A stretch of DNA of 64,000 nucleotides from the NCBI GenBank assembly GCA_963721065.1, contig CAVRHO010000008.1, positions 654,036 to 718,035 of the forward strand, in the 5' to 3' direction. The DNA comes from CAWBLP01 sp963721065. Its GTDB lineage: Bacteria; Pseudomonadota; Alphaproteobacteria; Acetobacterales; Acetobacteraceae. Positions 25,470 to 37,324 of the stretch are shown here, one piece after another. The position numbers were made by a program, and so were the translations under genes. The first letter of the stretch is position 1. Every line of letters starts with the position of its first letter. The notes below the pieces were generated by a model. It did not search any database and had not been told where the DNA came from. It worked only from the letters and a program-made list of their open reading frames with translations.

Positions 25470-25991
25470 TTGGACCAAAGCCAAACCCACCACCCAAGTC
25501 TTGAAGCCCGCATCGCCGCCATCATCGAGCCCACGCTGCAACACCTGGGCTACGAGCTGGTGCGCGTCGCGGTCCTCGGCCGCGACCGGCCGACGCTGCA
25601 GATCATGGTGGACCACGACGACGGCAGCCTGATCAGCATCGAGGACTGCGAACTGCTGAACCACCAGTTGGGCGCGGTGCTCGACGTGGAAGACCCCATG
25701 CCCGGCCCCTGGACGATGGAAATCAGCTCGGCCGGCATCGACCGCCCGCTGACCCGGGTGAAGGACTGGAACCGCTTCGCCGGCCACCAGGCCCGCGCCG
25801 AGACCATCGCGCCGGTCAACGGCCGCAAGCGGTTCTCCGGCATCGTGCTGGGCGCCGACGAAACCGCCGCCCGGCTGCGGCTGGACGACGGCACCGAAGT
25901 CGCCCTGCCCCTGCATGATCTGCGCCGCGCCAAGCTGGTGCTGACCGACGCTTTGATCGAAGCTACCGCCACACCCCCTCGGACCAACTGA
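25470..25991 (+). CDS. rimP: Ribosome maturation factor RimP
   Basis: A 173-residue cytoplasmic protein needed for 30S subunit maturation. The RimP N-domain is evident (LEARIAAIIEPTLQHLGYELVRV, LQIMVDHDDG, ISIEDCELLNHQLGAVLDVEDP, MEISSAGIDRPLTRVKDW) followed by the SH3-like C-domain (RKRFSGIVLGADE). The start is a TTG at 25470: it is the only start codon upstream of the conserved LEARI segment in frame. No Shine-Dalgarno sequence is possible because the terminator T run is directly upstream, which is unusual. The gene heads the conserved rimP-nusA-ylxR-infB-rbfA set; nusA follows at 12 bases. Confidence 0.92.
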   Translation: MDQSQTHHPSLEARIAAIIEPTLQHLGYELVRVAVLGRDRPTLQIMVDHDDGSLISIEDCELLNHQLGAVLDVEDPMPGPWTMEISSAGIDRPLTRVKDWNRFAGHQARAETIAPVNGRKRFSGIVLGADETAARLRLDDGTEVALPLHDLRRAKLVLTDALIEATATPPRTN

Positions 25992-26003
25992 CAGAGGCCC
26001 GTC

Positions 26004-27564
26004 ATGGACACCGCAGTCGCCCGCCCTGAACTGCTTCTGGTCGCCGATGCCGTCGCGCGGGAGAAGAATATCGACCGCGAGGAAGTGCTGGAGGCCATGG
26101 AACAGGCCATCCAGAAGGCCGGCCGCGCCAAGTACGGCCACGAGAAGGACATCCGCGCCACCATCGACCGCAAGACCGGCGATGTGCGCCTGTCCCGCTG
26201 GACCGAAATCGTCGAGGCGATCGAGAACGAGGAAACCCAGATCCCCGTCAACATCGCGCTGAAGTTCAAGCCCGACTCGAAAGTGGGTGACTTCATCGTC
26301 GATCCGCTGCCGCCGATCGATTTCGGCCGCATCGCCGCGCAGACGGCCAAGCAGGTGATCGTGCAGCGCGTGCGCGAATACGAACGCAAGCGACAGTTCG
26401 ACGAGTTCAAGGACCGGGTCGGCGAGATCATCAACGGCGTCGTGAAGCGTACCGAGTACGGCAACCTGATGGTGGAACTCGGCCGCGCCGAGGCGCTGCT
26501 GCGCCGTGACGAGCTGATCCCGCGCGAGAGCTTCCGCAACGGCGACCGCGTGCGCGCCTATATCTATGATGTGCGCGAGGAACCGCGCGGCCCGCAGATC
26601 TTCCTGTCCCGCACGCATCCCGGCTTCCTGGCGAAGCTGTTCGCCCAGGAAGTGCCGGAAATCTACGACGGCATCATCGAGATCAAGGCGGTGGCGCGCG
26701 ATCCGGGCAGCCGCGCGAAGATGGCGGTGATCAGCCGCGACTAGCTCGATCGATCCGGTCGGCGCCTGCGTCGGCATGCGCGGCAGCCGCGTCCAGGCCG
26801 TGGTGCAGGAACTGCAGGGCGAGAAGATCGACATCATCCCCTGGAGCCCGCAGGCCGCCACCTTCGTGGTGAACGCGCTGGCCCCGGCCGAGGTCACCAA
26901 GGTGGTGATGGATGAGGAAGCCGGCCGCGTGGAAGTGGTGGTGCCGGACGACCAGTTGTCGCTGGCCATCGGCCGCCGCGGCCAGAATGTGCGCCTGGCG
27001 AGCCAGCTCACCCGCTGGGACATCGACATCCTGACCGAGGCCGAGGAAAGCGAGCGCCGGCAGGAGGAGTTCCGTCGCCGCTCCGGCCTGTTCGTCGAAG
27101 CGCTGGACGTGGACGACGTGATCGCCGGCCTGCTGGTGACCGAGGGGTTCAACTCGGTGGAGGAACTGGCCTTCACCCCGGTGGACGAACTCGCCGCGAT
27201 CGAGGGCTTCGACGACGCGGTGGCCGAGGAGCTGATCCGCCGCGCCGAGGAGTTCATCACCCGCCGCGACTCGGAGCTGTCCGACAAGCGCATGGAGCTG
27301 GGTGTCAGCGACGAGGTCGCGGCGATCGAGGCGCTGACCCCGGCCATGCTGGTGGCGCTGGGCGAAAAGGGTGTGAAGACGCTGGACGACCTGGCCGACC
27401 TGGCGTCCGACGAGCTGATCGAAATCGTCGGCAGCGAGATGGACGAAGCCACCGCGAACGAGATCATCATGGCCGCCCGTGCCCACTGGTTCGACGGCGA
27501 GGAGGCGGCGGAACCCGCCACCGAGACGGCGGAACCCGCCACCGAGGAGGCTGGTCACGACTGA
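26004..27564 (+). CDS. nusA: Transcription termination/antitermination factor NusA; frame break at 26742
   Basis: NusA binds RNA polymerase and nascent RNA and controls pausing, termination and antitermination. The N-terminal and S1 domains (residues 1-246) are in one frame, reaching KMAVISRD at 26741. A T at 26742 creates a TAG stop. Dropping that one base restores SSIDPVGACVGMRGSRVQAV, the KH1 domain, then KH2 (SLAIGRRGQNVRLASQL) and two C-terminal helical repeats. The repaired product is 519 residues. nusA is normally essential, so a sequence error is the simplest explanation. ATG at 26004 follows GAGGCCCGTC. Co-transcribed with rimP and ylxR. Confidence 0.93.
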
Positions 27565-27625
27565 GGCTGCGGAACAGCATCAAGGCAGGCAACCGCCAGG
27601 CTCCTCCTCCCCGTCCGCGCCGCGG

Positions 27626-28396
27626 ATGGGGGAAGGCGGTGTGCGCGCCGATTCCGAGGCATCGGGTCTTCCCCGCATGCCCCCTTCTCCCGCCCCTCTC
27701 CCTCCCGTCCCTCTCCGGCACGCGGAGGGGGAGGAGCAAGTCGGCCTGCCCACGGCCGCCGATGACGAACCGGAAGAGTCCGGCCCGCTCCGCCGCTGCA
27801 TCCTCACGCGCGAGCGACTGCCGAAGGAGCGGATGATCCGCTTCGTTGTCGGGCCGGACCGGACCATCGTCCACGACCTGAACGCAAAGCTGCCCGGCCG
27901 GGGAATCTGGTTGAGTGCGGCCCGGGATGTGGTAGAAACCGCAGGCGCGAAAGGAAATCTGACGCGTGCGTTTGCGCGGGCCGCGCGCGGTCCGGTTGTT
28001 GTGCCCCCCGATCTCCTTGTTGTGCTGGAGACAGCCCTGGTCCGGCGGATCGGCGAGTTGCTGGGTCTTTCCCGGCGGGCCGGACAGGCGGTGGCCGGGT
28101 TCGACAAGGCGCGCGAGTGGCTGCGCAGCGGCCGCGCCCGTCTGGTGGTGCAGGCCGCCGACGGCAGCGCGGCGGAACGTGCGCGGTTGTTGTCCGGCAC
28201 GACCCTGCCGGTTTTTTCGCCGTTGCCCGGGGCGGCGCTAGGCAGGGTGTTCGGGCGTGACTATGTGGTGCATGTGGCAATCGCACCCGGGAAGCTGGCC
28301 GAGTCGCTGCGCATTGAGGCGGAGCGGCTGGCCGGATTGACAGGAACAGGGCAGAACACTGCCCCACGAAACGAAGCGACGGGTGCCAACGGATAG
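27626..28396 (+). CDS. ylxR: YlxR-type RNA-binding domain fused to an L7Ae-like domain (DUF448 family)
   Basis: About 256 residues from the ATG at 27626; the true start is unclear because the first 50 residues are low-complexity Pro/Ser/Gly-rich and lie in a repeat-like stretch. The YlxR domain starts near residue 52: LRRCILTRERLPKERMIRFVV, LPGRGIWLSAARDVV. After about 110 residues comes an L7Ae-like RNA-binding region (LVRRIGELLGLSRRAGQAVAGFDKA, SGRARLVVQAADGSAAE). The arrangement between nusA and infB is standard. YlxR has been linked to RNase P modulation in other bacteria, but its role here is inferred. The stop is 3 bases before infB. Confidence 0.85.
   Translation: MGEGGVRADSEASGLPRMPPSPAPLPPVPLRHAEGEEQVGLPTAADDEPEESGPLRRCILTRERLPKERMIRFVVGPDRTIVHDLNAKLPGRGIWLSAARDVVETAGAKGNLTRAFARAARGPVVVPPDLLVVLETALVRRIGELLGLSRRAGQAVAGFDKAREWLRSGRARLVVQAADGSAAERARLLSGTTLPVFSPLPGAALGRVFGRDYVVHVAIAPGKLAESLRIEAERLAGLTGTGQNTAPRNEATGANG
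27680..27745. repeat. GC-rich dispersed repeat in the ylxR 5' region
   Basis: Shares the exact 16-mer CCCCCTTCTCCCGCCC with 13992-14007 and a similar right end (GAGGAGCAAGTCGGC). It is partly palindromic (CTCCCTCCCGTCCCTC against GGAGGGGGAGG). It encodes part of the non-conserved N-terminal extension of YlxR, like coding-sequence-embedded palindromic repeats known in other alphaproteobacteria. Confidence 0.5.
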
Positions 28397-28399
28397 AGC

Positions 28400-31051
<2,652 letters not shown>

Positions 31052-31055
<4 letters not shown>

Positions 31056-31444
31056 CCAAGCGTCGCGGCGAAGGCCCGAGCCAGAGGCAGCTACGCGTGG
31101 CGGAGGAAATCCGCCACGTGCTGGCCGGCCTGTTCGAACGGCGCGACTTCCGCGATCCGGAACTGGCCGACGCGTCCATCACCGTCACCGAGGTCCGCAC
31201 CTCTCCCGACCTGAAGCACGCCGTGGTGTTCGTCTCCCGGCTCGGCCGGTCGGACGTGGATGTGTTGCTGCCGGCGTTGAAGCGGGCCAGCGCGTACCTG
31301 CGCGGCCAGGTGGCGCATGCGCTGCGCCTGAAGTTCGCGCCCGACCTGTCGTTCCAGCCCGACCACGCGCTGGATTACGCGATGAAGATCGACCGGTTGA
31401 TGCACCGGCCGGAAGTCGCGCGGGACCTGGACAAGCCGGAGTAA
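31052..31444 (+). CDS. rbfA: Ribosome-binding factor A
   Basis: A 130-residue KH-fold protein that binds the 30S subunit during 16S rRNA maturation and cold adaptation. The family pattern is clear: QRQLRVAEEIRHVLAGLFERRDFRDPEL, ITVTEVRTSPDLKHAVVFVS, the Ala-x-Gly-like kink region RASAYLRGQVAHALRLKFAPDLSFQPDHALDYAMKIDRLM. The start is a TTG at 31052 overlapping the infB stop codon (TTGA), consistent with translational coupling. It ends the operon as seen here; truB and rpsO, often next, are replaced by a repeat-rich 588-base gap. Confidence 0.92.
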
Positions 31445-31607
31445 CGCCACCCGGCGCGGGCCTGGTGCCTGCAGGCAGCCACTACGCATCGGGGTAAAGC
31501 GCGCCCCGCGCCGGACCGTTCACCATCCCGACCGGCAATGACCATCACCATCAACCGCAGAGGCCGGCCAGCCATCATCACTGCCGGCGGACGCTCCCCC
31601 CTGATCA

Positions 31608-31682
31608 GGCCGACAGTCGACGCGCCACATCGCTCTGGCCGACAGTCGACGCGCCACATCGCAAGGCCGACAGTCGACGCGC
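31608..31682. repeat. Three tandem copies of a 26-base direct repeat
   Basis: GGCCGACAGTCGACGCGCCA followed by CATCGC occurs at 31608-31633 and 31637-31662, with a partial third copy from 31665 to about 31682. Each unit contains the palindrome GTCGAC. These lie in the 588-base gap after rbfA (31445-32032), which otherwise holds the MITE-like copy at 31723-31896 and no recognisable gene. Confidence 0.8.
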
Positions 31683-31722
31683 GAAACCGTCATCGTCGGC
31701 CGAGGCCAGCCATGCACGTCTT

Positions 31723-31896
31723 ATACCAATCCGCATTGTGATTGACACACGGCCAGCCATTCAGCGTCATGGCCCGCGCAGGCGGGCCATCCACGACTGT
31801 TCATAGACGCCTTCAGCAAAAGTCGTGGATGGCCGGCCTTCGCCGACCATGACGGTGAGTTGCCGGCCAACGGTCAGACGATACGCGGACTGGTAT
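31723..31896. repeat. MITE-like palindromic element, copy 2
   Basis: A 174-bp element. Left end ATACCAATCCGCATTGTG, right end (31879-31896) CGATACGCGGACTGGTAT; the ends are imperfect inverted repeats. The inside holds GGCCCGCGCAGGCGGGCC as in copy 1 and GACGGTGAGTTGCCGGCCAACGG. The flanks read TT on the left and TATCC on the right. Intergenic between rbfA and the alpha/beta hydrolase gene. Confidence 0.78.
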
Positions 31897-32032
31897 TATC
31901 CGCAGACGCCGGCACCGAAGTCGTGAACCGGCACCTCGAACATTAGATCCACAACACTTCTTCGTCAGTTCATCCGACCAGGACATGGAATTGCTATAGT
32001 TCAACTTCAGAACCCAAGCGGGAGTCCGCCTC

Positions 32033-32854
32033 ATGCCCACAATCACTGTCCAGGACGGAACCGAGATCTACTACAAGGATTGGGGCACAGGACAGCCGGT
32101 GGTATTCAGCCACGGCTGGCCGCTCAGCAGCGACGCGTTCGAGGACCAGATGTTCTTCCTGGCCTCCCACGGCTTCCGTTGCATCGCGCACGATCGGCGT
32201 GGACATGGCCGGTCCGGGCAGCCCTGGGGCGGCAATGACCTGAACACCTACGCCGACGATTTGGCGGCCTTGTGTTCGGCGCTCGATCTGTCCGGTGCGG
32301 TCCATGTCGGGCACTCGACCGGCGGCGGCGAAGTCGTCCGGTATCTCGGGCGCCACGGCAGCAGCCGCGTCGCCAAAGCGATTCTGATCAGCGCGATCCC
32401 GCCGCTGATGCTGAAGACCGAGGCCAATCCCGGCGGAACACCGATCGAAGCGTTCGACCAGATCCGCGCCTCCGTTCTGGCCGACCGCTCGCATTTCTGG
32501 AAGGAATTGAGCCTGTCCTTCTACGGCTACAACCGCACCGGGGCGACCGTGTCCGAGGGCGTGCGTGAGGCATTCTGGCTGCAGGGCATCATGGCCGGGC
32601 TTCCGGCCTGCTACTTCTGCATCAAGGCCTTCTCGGAAACGGACCTGACCGAAGACCTGAAAAAGATGAACGTGCCCACGCTGATCCTGCACGGCGACGA
32701 CGACCAGATCGTGCCGATCGCCGCTTCCGCCCTGCTGTCGGCGAAGATCGTTTCAGGCGCAACCTTGAAGGTCTATCCCGGTGCACCGCATGGCATGTGC
32801 ACGACGCACAAGGATCAGGTGAACGCCGATCTCCTCGCATTCATCCAGGGTTGA
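32033..32854 (+). CDS. Alpha/beta hydrolase (non-haem chloroperoxidase / arylesterase type)
   Basis: A 273-residue cytoplasmic hydrolase closely resembling cofactor-free haloperoxidases such as arylesterases: MPTITVQDGTEIYYKDWGTG, VFSHGWPLSSDAFEDQM with the oxyanion residue, DRRGHGRSGQPWGGND, nucleophile Ser in GHSTGGGE (about 95-102), catalytic Asp in HGDDDQIVPI (about 222) and His in GAPHGMC (about 253). Family members hydrolyse esters or lactones and can perhydrolyse acetate. The ATG follows GCGGGAG. It stands alone after a MITE-like element. Confidence 0.9.
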   Translation: MPTITVQDGTEIYYKDWGTGQPVVFSHGWPLSSDAFEDQMFFLASHGFRCIAHDRRGHGRSGQPWGGNDLNTYADDLAALCSALDLSGAVHVGHSTGGGEVVRYLGRHGSSRVAKAILISAIPPLMLKTEANPGGTPIEAFDQIRASVLADRSHFWKELSLSFYGYNRTGATVSEGVREAFWLQGIMAGLPACYFCIKAFSETDLTEDLKKMNVPTLILHGDDDQIVPIAASALLSAKIVSGATLKVYPGAPHGMCTTHKDQVNADLLAFIQG

Positions 32855-33191
32855 CGGTCCGCATCCGAACCCGCGTTCTGCGCGTGAAGCCCGGAGCGCG
32901 GAGCGCGGGAGCGATACGGCCACCGGCACCGACCAACCGGCGTCAAACCTGTCCGCAGGCCGCCGCCAACCACGCCGCACCGGGCATAGGCGCGCACAAC
33001 ACCTTTGCTGATGGCGGGTACGGTACCTGCGGATGACCGGTGCCGATGGCGGATGCGCCAGACGCGGATGACAGGCCGTCACCATCCCTGACGTTGCCCG
33101 GACAACCGCGTGCCCGCCATTGACCGCCCACCTCCCCCAGCCATAGCGTCCAGCCAGGCGCAAGGTGCAGCCTCAATAAGGGAGAGGTCCA
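32855..33191. other. 337-base intergenic gap, nothing recognised
   Basis: Lies between the alpha/beta hydrolase and the TauD-like gene. It holds short GGCACCGAC / GTCGG-type GC-rich dyads but no convincing promoter, RNA gene, terminator or ORF with coding character. The ribosome site of the next gene (GGGAGAGG, 33179-33187) is at its right end. Confidence 0.4.
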
Positions 33192-34029
33192 ATGTCCTGT
33201 ACCGATCACCCCGCTGACCGAACACACCGGTGCCGAAGTCCGAGGCGTGGACCTGCGCGAACCGCTGGACGCCGGAACCCACGCCGCGCTGAACCGCGCC
33301 TTCCTCGACCGCCACGTGCTGGTCATCCGTGACCAGGACCTGACGCCCGGGCAATTCAGGACCGCGGCCCAGGTGTTCGGCGACCTTCAGCCGCACGACA
33401 AGAAGCAGCACCACGTCCCCGGCCATCCGGACGTCTATTACGTATCCAACGATGAGTTCCTGAACGGCCGCCGCATCATCCCCGGAGAGACCTTCCACAC
33501 CGACCATTCCAACCACACCGCGCCACCCAAGGCGACCACGCTGTTCGCGGTGCAACTGCCCTCCCGCGGCGGCGACACGCAATACGTCAACATGCACCGC
33601 GCCTATCAAGACCTGCCGGAATCCACCAGGCAGCGCATCGACCCCCTCAAGGCCGTGCATGTCTATCTCAGCAAATACAGCCCCCGGCCGCTCGGCCCCA
33701 TCGACGAAGCAAGCATTCGCGCGCTCCCGCCACCCGCCGTTCAGCCACTGGTTCACACGCATGTCGAGAACGGCCGAAAGGCGCTCTACCTGAATCCGGT
33801 GCGGATCGAATCGATCATCGGCATGGAAGATCGGGACGCGCTGTCGCTTGTTGACGAACTGATGCAGCACGCCACGCAGCCAAAATACGAGTATCGCCAC
33901 CAGTGGCGCTACGGCGACATGGTGATCTGGGATAACCGCAGCGTGCTGCACCAGGCCAACGCCGACTACGACATGAACGAGCGCCGGTTCCTGTATCGGC
34001 TGATGCTGAAGGGCGCACCGCTGGTGTGA
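33192..34029 (+). CDS. TauD/TfdA-family dioxygenase; frame break at the start
   Basis: Fe(II)/2-oxoglutarate-dependent dioxygenase of the TauD/TfdA type, 278 residues after repair. The ATG at 33192 has an excellent site (GGGAGAGG) but is one base out of frame with the rest; deleting one base in 33195-33201 gives MSVPITPLTEHTGAEVRGVDL, the standard family N-terminus. The metal ligands are His and Asp in FHTDHSNH (about 98-104) and the distal His in WDNRSVLHQANAD (about 250), with the co-substrate Arg in ERRFLYRLML. The substrate could be a sulfonate, aryloxyacid or similar. The TGA stop is also the left end of a MITE-like element. Confidence 0.85.
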
Positions 34030-34191
34030 TACCAGCCCGCATATCGGTTGACCGTTGGTCAGCAAAACACCGTCATGGTCGGCGAAGGCCGGCCATGACG
34101 GTGTTTTGCTGATGGCGTCTGTGAAAAGTCACGGATGGCCGGCCTGCGCCGACCATGACGGCGAATGATCGAACGCTACGCGGAATGGTAT
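34029..34191. repeat. MITE-like palindromic element, copy 3
   Basis: A 163-bp element whose left end ATACCAGCCCGCATATCG begins at the last base of the preceding stop codon (TGATACC) and whose right end is CGCTACGCGGAATGGTAT (34174-34191). Inside, CAAAACACCGTCATGGTC is followed by its reverse complement GACC...GGTGTTTTG, so the element is nearly a full palindrome. Only 6 bases separate it from the selB stop. It may act as a bidirectional terminator for these convergent genes. Confidence 0.78.
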
Positions 34192-34197
34192 CGGTTT

Positions 34198-36117
34198 CTA
34201 CCCCGGCCGCGCTGAATCATCCGCCGCATCCGCCAGCCCGAACATCCCCACACGCTCCGCCCGCACGGTACGCACATCGCCACGGCGCACCGTCAGACCC
34301 GCCGAATCGAAGAACTCCAGCACCTGGATCGCCACCTTGCGCCCGTTGTTCAGACGGTCGCGCATCATGGCCGCGGTCACTTCGCCCGCCGCCCCGGTCG
34401 CGGCAAGCTCCACGACGATGCCCGCCATTTCCGCAACCGTGACCGGCAGAAAGAACTGGTCGGGCGCCACCTCCACAAGCCGCCCCATCCGCTGCAGGCG
34501 CTTGAGCAGGCGACGCATCGCCACCTCCTGCAGCCCCAGCGCCTGCGCGAGATCACGGGTGCGTGGCGGACGAAAGCGGTCCGCACGGATCAGACGCTCA
34601 ATCGCAACCCACTGTCGCTCCTCCTGCGGCAGCAGGCGCACCCGGTGCTGCGGCAGCCGCAGCCAGGGACCGTCCTGCTGCACGGCGCCGTCATGCAGCA
34701 ACCGATCCACAATCGCGCGGAACGCCGAAGGCGGCACGCGCTGCGGCAGGCGCAGGCGCAGCCGCTCCGCCTGCAGGCCGGGCTGATCCGGCGCGTCCGC
34801 GTGATGTGCCGCCAGCGCCTGCAGGGCGCCGTCACGCAGCGCGCCCGACACGGCCGGCGCCATCACCACATCGGCAACCGCATCAGCCGGCACCGCATCC
34901 AGCACGGCCGCCTGCCGGGACGCCGGAATGTTGCGCGCACGCATGAAACTGCCGCGGTCTGTCCACCCCGGCGGCAGCGCCAGCAATTGGCGCAGCGCGC
35001 CGCCCGGATCGGCCGGCTCCAGCGCAGCCAGCACCGCGAGCCGCGCCGGCGTGCGGCGCCCGCGCGTCGGCGGAAACGGATCCACCACCACACCGCCGCC
35101 GATGGTCCGCATCGCACCGGCATCGCGCAGCACCACGCGATCGCCGGCCAGCGCGCCGACCGGGCGTTCCAGCGTCAGGCGCAGCAGCCCGTCGCCGCCC
35201 GGTTCGATTCGCTCGCGATCCAGCGGCGCGGCGCGGCCCATCGCATGCACGGCGGCCAGGTGCACATGCACCGGCGTGTCGGGCCGCAAGGCACCAGGTT
35301 CATCGGGCAGCAGGCGAAAGCGCAGGTCCAGCCGCGCGGTCGGGGCGTGCAGGTCCGGGTGCGTGACCCAGTCGCCGCGCGCCACCGCGTCCTTGGAAAG
35401 CCGCGGCCCGGCGATGTTCAGCGCCACGCGCTGGCCGGCCGCCGCCTCGGCGGCCGACCGATTCTGCGCATGCAGGCCGCGCACCCGCAGGTCGAGACCG
35501 GATGGCGACAGCACCAGCCGGTCCTCCACGGCGACGCGGCCGGCGATCAGCGTGCCGGTCACCACCAGGCCGGCGCCGGTCAGGGTGAAGGCGCGGTCCA
35601 CCGCCAGGCGCGGATGCCCACCCAGGTCACGCCGGCGCGGACCGAGGCGTTGCAGCGCCCCGCGCAGCGCATCGACGCCCTGCCCCGTGACGGCGGAGAC
35701 CGGGACCAGGTCCGCGGCGTGCAACGCGGTCGGCGCCAGCAGCGCGCGCACCTCCGCGCCGACCGGCTGCACACGGTCCGGCGCCAGGTCGCACTTGGTC
35801 AGCGCGACCACGCCGCGATCGATGCCGAGCAGATCGAGGATGGCCAGGTGCTCGCGGGTTTGTGGCATGATGCCGTCGTTCACCGCGATCACCAGCAGCG
35901 CCGCATCGATCCCGCCGGCGCCGGCCAGCATGGTGTGCACGAAGCGCTCGTGACCGGGCACATCGACGAAGCCGAACCCATCGGTGTAGGCGAAGCCCAG
36001 GTCGATGGTGATGCCGCGCCGCTTTTCTTCCGCCAGGCGGTCGGCATCGGTGCCGGTCAGCGCCTTCACCAGCGCGGTCTTGCCGTGGTCGATATGACCG
36101 GCAGTGCCGATAATCAT
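34198..36117 (-). CDS. selB: Selenocysteine-specific elongation factor SelB
   Basis: A 639-residue GTPase that brings selenocysteinyl-tRNA to UGA codons marked by SECIS elements. G motifs: GHIDHGKT (7-14), RRGITIDLGF (about 34-43, diagnostic for SelB), DVPGHERF (about 52-59), LTKCDL (about 108) and SAVTGQG (about 144). After the beta-barrel domains, residues 420-639 form the winged-helix repeats that bind the mRNA hairpin (FRAIVDRLLHDGAV, ALGLQEVAMRRLLKRLQRMGRLVEV, VAIQVLEFFDSAGLTVRRG). This shows the organism makes selenoproteins; selA, selC and a target gene such as formate dehydrogenase are not in the window. Starts 186 bases from rightward nadQ. Confidence 0.95.
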   Translation of the reverse strand: MIIGTAGHIDHGKTALVKALTGTDADRLAEEKRRGITIDLGFAYTDGFGFVDVPGHERFVHTMLAGAGGIDAALLVIAVNDGIMPQTREHLAILDLLGIDRGVVALTKCDLAPDRVQPVGAEVRALLAPTALHAADLVPVSAVTGQGVDALRGALQRLGPRRRDLGGHPRLAVDRAFTLTGAGLVVTGTLIAGRVAVEDRLVLSPSGLDLRVRGLHAQNRSAAEAAAGQRVALNIAGPRLSKDAVARGDWVTHPDLHAPTARLDLRFRLLPDEPGALRPDTPVHVHLAAVHAMGRAAPLDRERIEPGGDGLLRLTLERPVGALAGDRVVLRDAGAMRTIGGGVVVDPFPPTRGRRTPARLAVLAALEPADPGGALRQLLALPPGWTDRGSFMRARNIPASRQAAVLDAVPADAVADVVMAPAVSGALRDGALQALAAHHADAPDQPGLQAERLRLRLPQRVPPSAFRAIVDRLLHDGAVQQDGPWLRLPQHRVRLLPQEERQWVAIERLIRADRFRPPRTRDLAQALGLQEVAMRRLLKRLQRMGRLVEVAPDQFFLPVTVAEMAGIVVELAATGAAGEVTAAMMRDRLNNGRKVAIQVLEFFDSAGLTVRRGDVRTVRAERVGMFGLADAADDSARPG

Positions 36118-36303
36118 GACATGGTGCTTTGGCCGTCACGCGGCACGGGAAAACTCCTGGTGATCCGGGCAGAGCCGAGCGCCCGGGCGGACGAGGCGAT
36201 CAAGCGTACTCCCGCCGCGCCGGCAGGCACAACCGCATGCCCCGCGGTCGCTGCAACGCAATCGTCGGTGGCAAGCAGCGCCCGGCCGTGCGATGACCGC
36301 CCC

Positions 36304-37213
36304 ATGCAGCAGGCGGCGGCAGAACAGGCCGGCTTCGTCAGGGCCGAACTGATCGCGGTGATCGTGGCGGTTACCGACGGGGAGCCGCGTGTGCTGACCA
36401 TCGAGGACGGCAGCGCCCTGCCCTCGGGTCCGTTCGAGACCTCCTACGGCTCCCTGCAGGCGGCCGCCCGGTCCTGGGTGGAACGGCAAACGCACCAGCC
36501 GCTCGGCTACATGGAACAGCTCTATACCTTCGCCGATCACGACCGTTCGGCGCCCGGGCGGCGCATGGTGTCGATCAGCTATCTGGGCCTGACACGCGAA
36601 ACCGGCACCCGGCAGGAACACGGCGTGGGCTGGCAGGACTGGTACCGCTACTTTCCATGGGAAGACCACCGGGACACCGACGGCACCGCAATGGATCTGG
36701 CGACGCCGCTGCTGGCCTGGGCGGACAGCGCGCCGGACGCCATGCTGCGCTGGGAACGCCGCAGCCGCGTGGCGATCAACTTCGGCCTCGAGACCCATGC
36801 GTGGAACGAGGAGCTGGTATTGCAGCGCTACGAGACGATGTGGGAAGCCGGTCTGGTTCCCGAGTTCGGGCGGCAACGCCGCGCCGGGCCAGCCGATGGC
36901 ACATGATCACCGGCGTATTCTCGCCACCGGAGTCGCGCGTCTGCGCGGCAAGATCAAATACCGCCCCGTGGTGTTCGAACTGATGCCGCCGGCCTTCACG
37001 CTTGGCCAGTTGCAGCGCGCGGTGGAGGCACTCGCCGGACGCCGGCTGCACAAGCAGAATTTCCGCCGGTTGATGGAACAGCAGGAACTGGTTGAAGAAA
37101 CCGGCGGCGTGGCGACCGAGACCGGCGGGCGTCCGGCGAAGTTGTTCCGCTTCCGCCGGGCTGTTCTGGCTGAGCGCGCGGTTGCCGGTACGAAGTTGCC
37201 ACTCGCGCGCTGA
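36304..37213 (+). CDS. nadQ: NadQ-type NAD biosynthesis regulator (NUDIX-like domain plus winged helix); frame break at 36898
   Basis: A 302-residue protein after repair. Residues 10-190 form a NUDIX-like domain without an intact NUDIX box (ELIAVIVAVTDGEPRVLTI, GPFETSYGSLQAAARSWVERQT, LGYMEQLYTFADHDR, DWYRYFPWEDHRD). The C-terminal DNA-binding part begins DHRRILATGVARLRGKIKYRPVVFELMPPAFTLGQLQRAVEALAG and ends with a Gly-rich ATETGGRPAKLFRFRR. One extra base at 36898 separates the two; deleting it joins them. In alphaproteobacteria this family (COG4111, NadQ) is known as the repressor of the nadABC operon. nadA and nadC lie 3.6 kb downstream, with a palindrome at the nadA start. ATG at 36304 lacks a strong ribosome site. 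Confidence 0.85.
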
Positions 37214-37324
37214 TCACCGCCCTCGTGATTTCGGACGGGATTGGTGGTATAAAAATGCGCTGAAGCTGCGATGCACACTGGTGTCGCAGCCCCATATACC
37301 GGGTTTCCGAAAGAGGTGGACATA

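Noticed and set aside
26735..26750. Programmed frameshifting in nusA, infB or livG
   Set aside because: No slippery heptamer or downstream pseudoknot is seen, contexts differ, and none of these families is known to use it; all 15 breaks have one sign.
35190..35230. tRNA-like TTCGATTC motif
   Set aside because: Lies inside selB, and no cloverleaf or acceptor stem can be drawn. I found no tRNA or rRNA gene in the window.
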